Source: Streptomyces echinoruber
GTDB lineage: Bacteria; Actinomycetota; Actinomycetes; Streptomycetales; Streptomycetaceae
Direction: 5' to 3'
NCBI RefSeq assembly: GCF_014651135.1
Contig: NZ_BMWH01000024.1
Location: 60,695-124,694 of the forward strand
Length of the DNA: 64,000 nucleotides
The number at the start of each line of letters is the position of its first letter. Within the stretch, counting starts at the first letter, position 1. Shown here piece by piece: positions 63,918 to 64,000 of this stretch. Under the pieces are notes generated by a model. That model searched no databases and was not told where the DNA came from. It saw nothing but the letters and a program-made list of their open reading frames with translations. A program made the position numbers and the translations under genes.

Positions 63918-63951
63918 GAGCCTGAGAGTTCGTGGCCTGAGAGCCTGAGAG
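63906..63951. repeat. 23-bp tandem duplication spanning the MocR stop
   Basis: The unit beginning TTCGTGGCCTGAGAGCCTGA occupies 63906-63928 and 63929-63951 exactly. The stop of the MocR gene (63915-63917) is in the first copy, so the second copy lies outside the gene and the frame is unaffected. Confidence 0.9.
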
Positions 63952-63971
63952 AACGCGTCGCCCGCGGGGCC

Positions 63972-64000
63972 GGCCGCCCACCCGGCGCGGGTGGGCGGCC
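63972..64000 (+). terminator. Terminator of the MocR gene, at the window edge
   Basis: GGCCGCCCACCC (63972-63983) / GGGTGGGCGGCC (63989-64000), 12 perfect pairs, loop GGCGC, ending at the last base of the window; the stem may continue beyond it. Confidence 0.75.

Overview
The window is chromosomal core DNA from a high-GC actinomycete, almost certainly a Streptomyces. It has strong third-position GC bias, many GTG and TTG starts, 4-bp stop/start overlaps, and actinomycete or Streptomyces marker genes: BldD, the actinobacterial integration host factor sIHF, RbpA, a motif-less PriA, GuaB1 and a polyprenol-phosphate mannosyltransferase. I see no phage, plasmid, insertion sequence, CRISPR array, rRNA or tRNA gene.

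Layout. 1-0.4 kb: 5' part of bldD on the minus strand, with its operator. 0.6-10.7 kb: a complete pyrimidine operon pyrR-pyrB-pyrC-(membrane protein)-carA-carB-pyrD-pyrF, led by a PyrR-binding RNA hairpin that contains the pyrR Shine-Dalgarno. 11-21 kb: housekeeping genes sihf, gmk, rpoZ, coaBC, metK, priA, a small HTH gene (minus), fmt and rsmB. 21.3-25.6 kb: rpe, a SorC-type regulator, a barstar-like protein and guaB1. 26-31.3 kb: an amino-acid catabolic cluster made of a CAT-type permease, an Lrp/AsnC regulator, a nitrilase-family amidase and a DavB-type FAD amino acid 2-monooxygenase. 31.5-38 kb: accessory transport and regulation (DUF5995, NCS2 permease, thioesterase, MFS, ROK), then an NAD(P)-binding protein broken by a 26-bp tandem duplication. 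38.3-43.4 kb: an FMN riboswitch heading ribE-ribM-ribBA-ribH, followed closely by hisE-hisG and a PH-like membrane protein. 43.6-46.1 kb: a tandem CNNM/CorC pair. 46.1-57.9 kb: an EccA/CbxX-like AAA+ protein, uridine kinase-like P-loop protein, Tat-exported C39-like peptidase, a 50-residue membrane protein, TetR regulator, acyl-CoA dehydrogenase, a small cysteine protein, a second Lrp/AsnC regulator, amidohydrolase and ppm1. 58-64 kb: fxsA, rbpA with a SigR-type promoter, UMF1-type MFS, glycerophosphodiester phosphodiesterase, a YczE-like membrane protein and a divergent MocR regulator.

How the genes work together. The pyr genes cover all six steps from bicarbonate/glutamine to UMP in one operon, probably shut down at translation by PyrR. 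The rib operon makes and imports riboflavin under FMN control. The 26-31 kb cluster looks like a complete route for a cationic amino acid: uptake, oxidative decarboxylation to an amide, hydrolysis to the acid. Phased GCAA half-sites before both the permease and the amidase point to the embedded Lrp protein as their regulator.

Most uncertain: the antisense gene at 28.0-28.5 kb, several GTG/TTG starts, the substrate of the 2-monooxygenase, and every operator call, since all come from reading the sequence without alignment tools.
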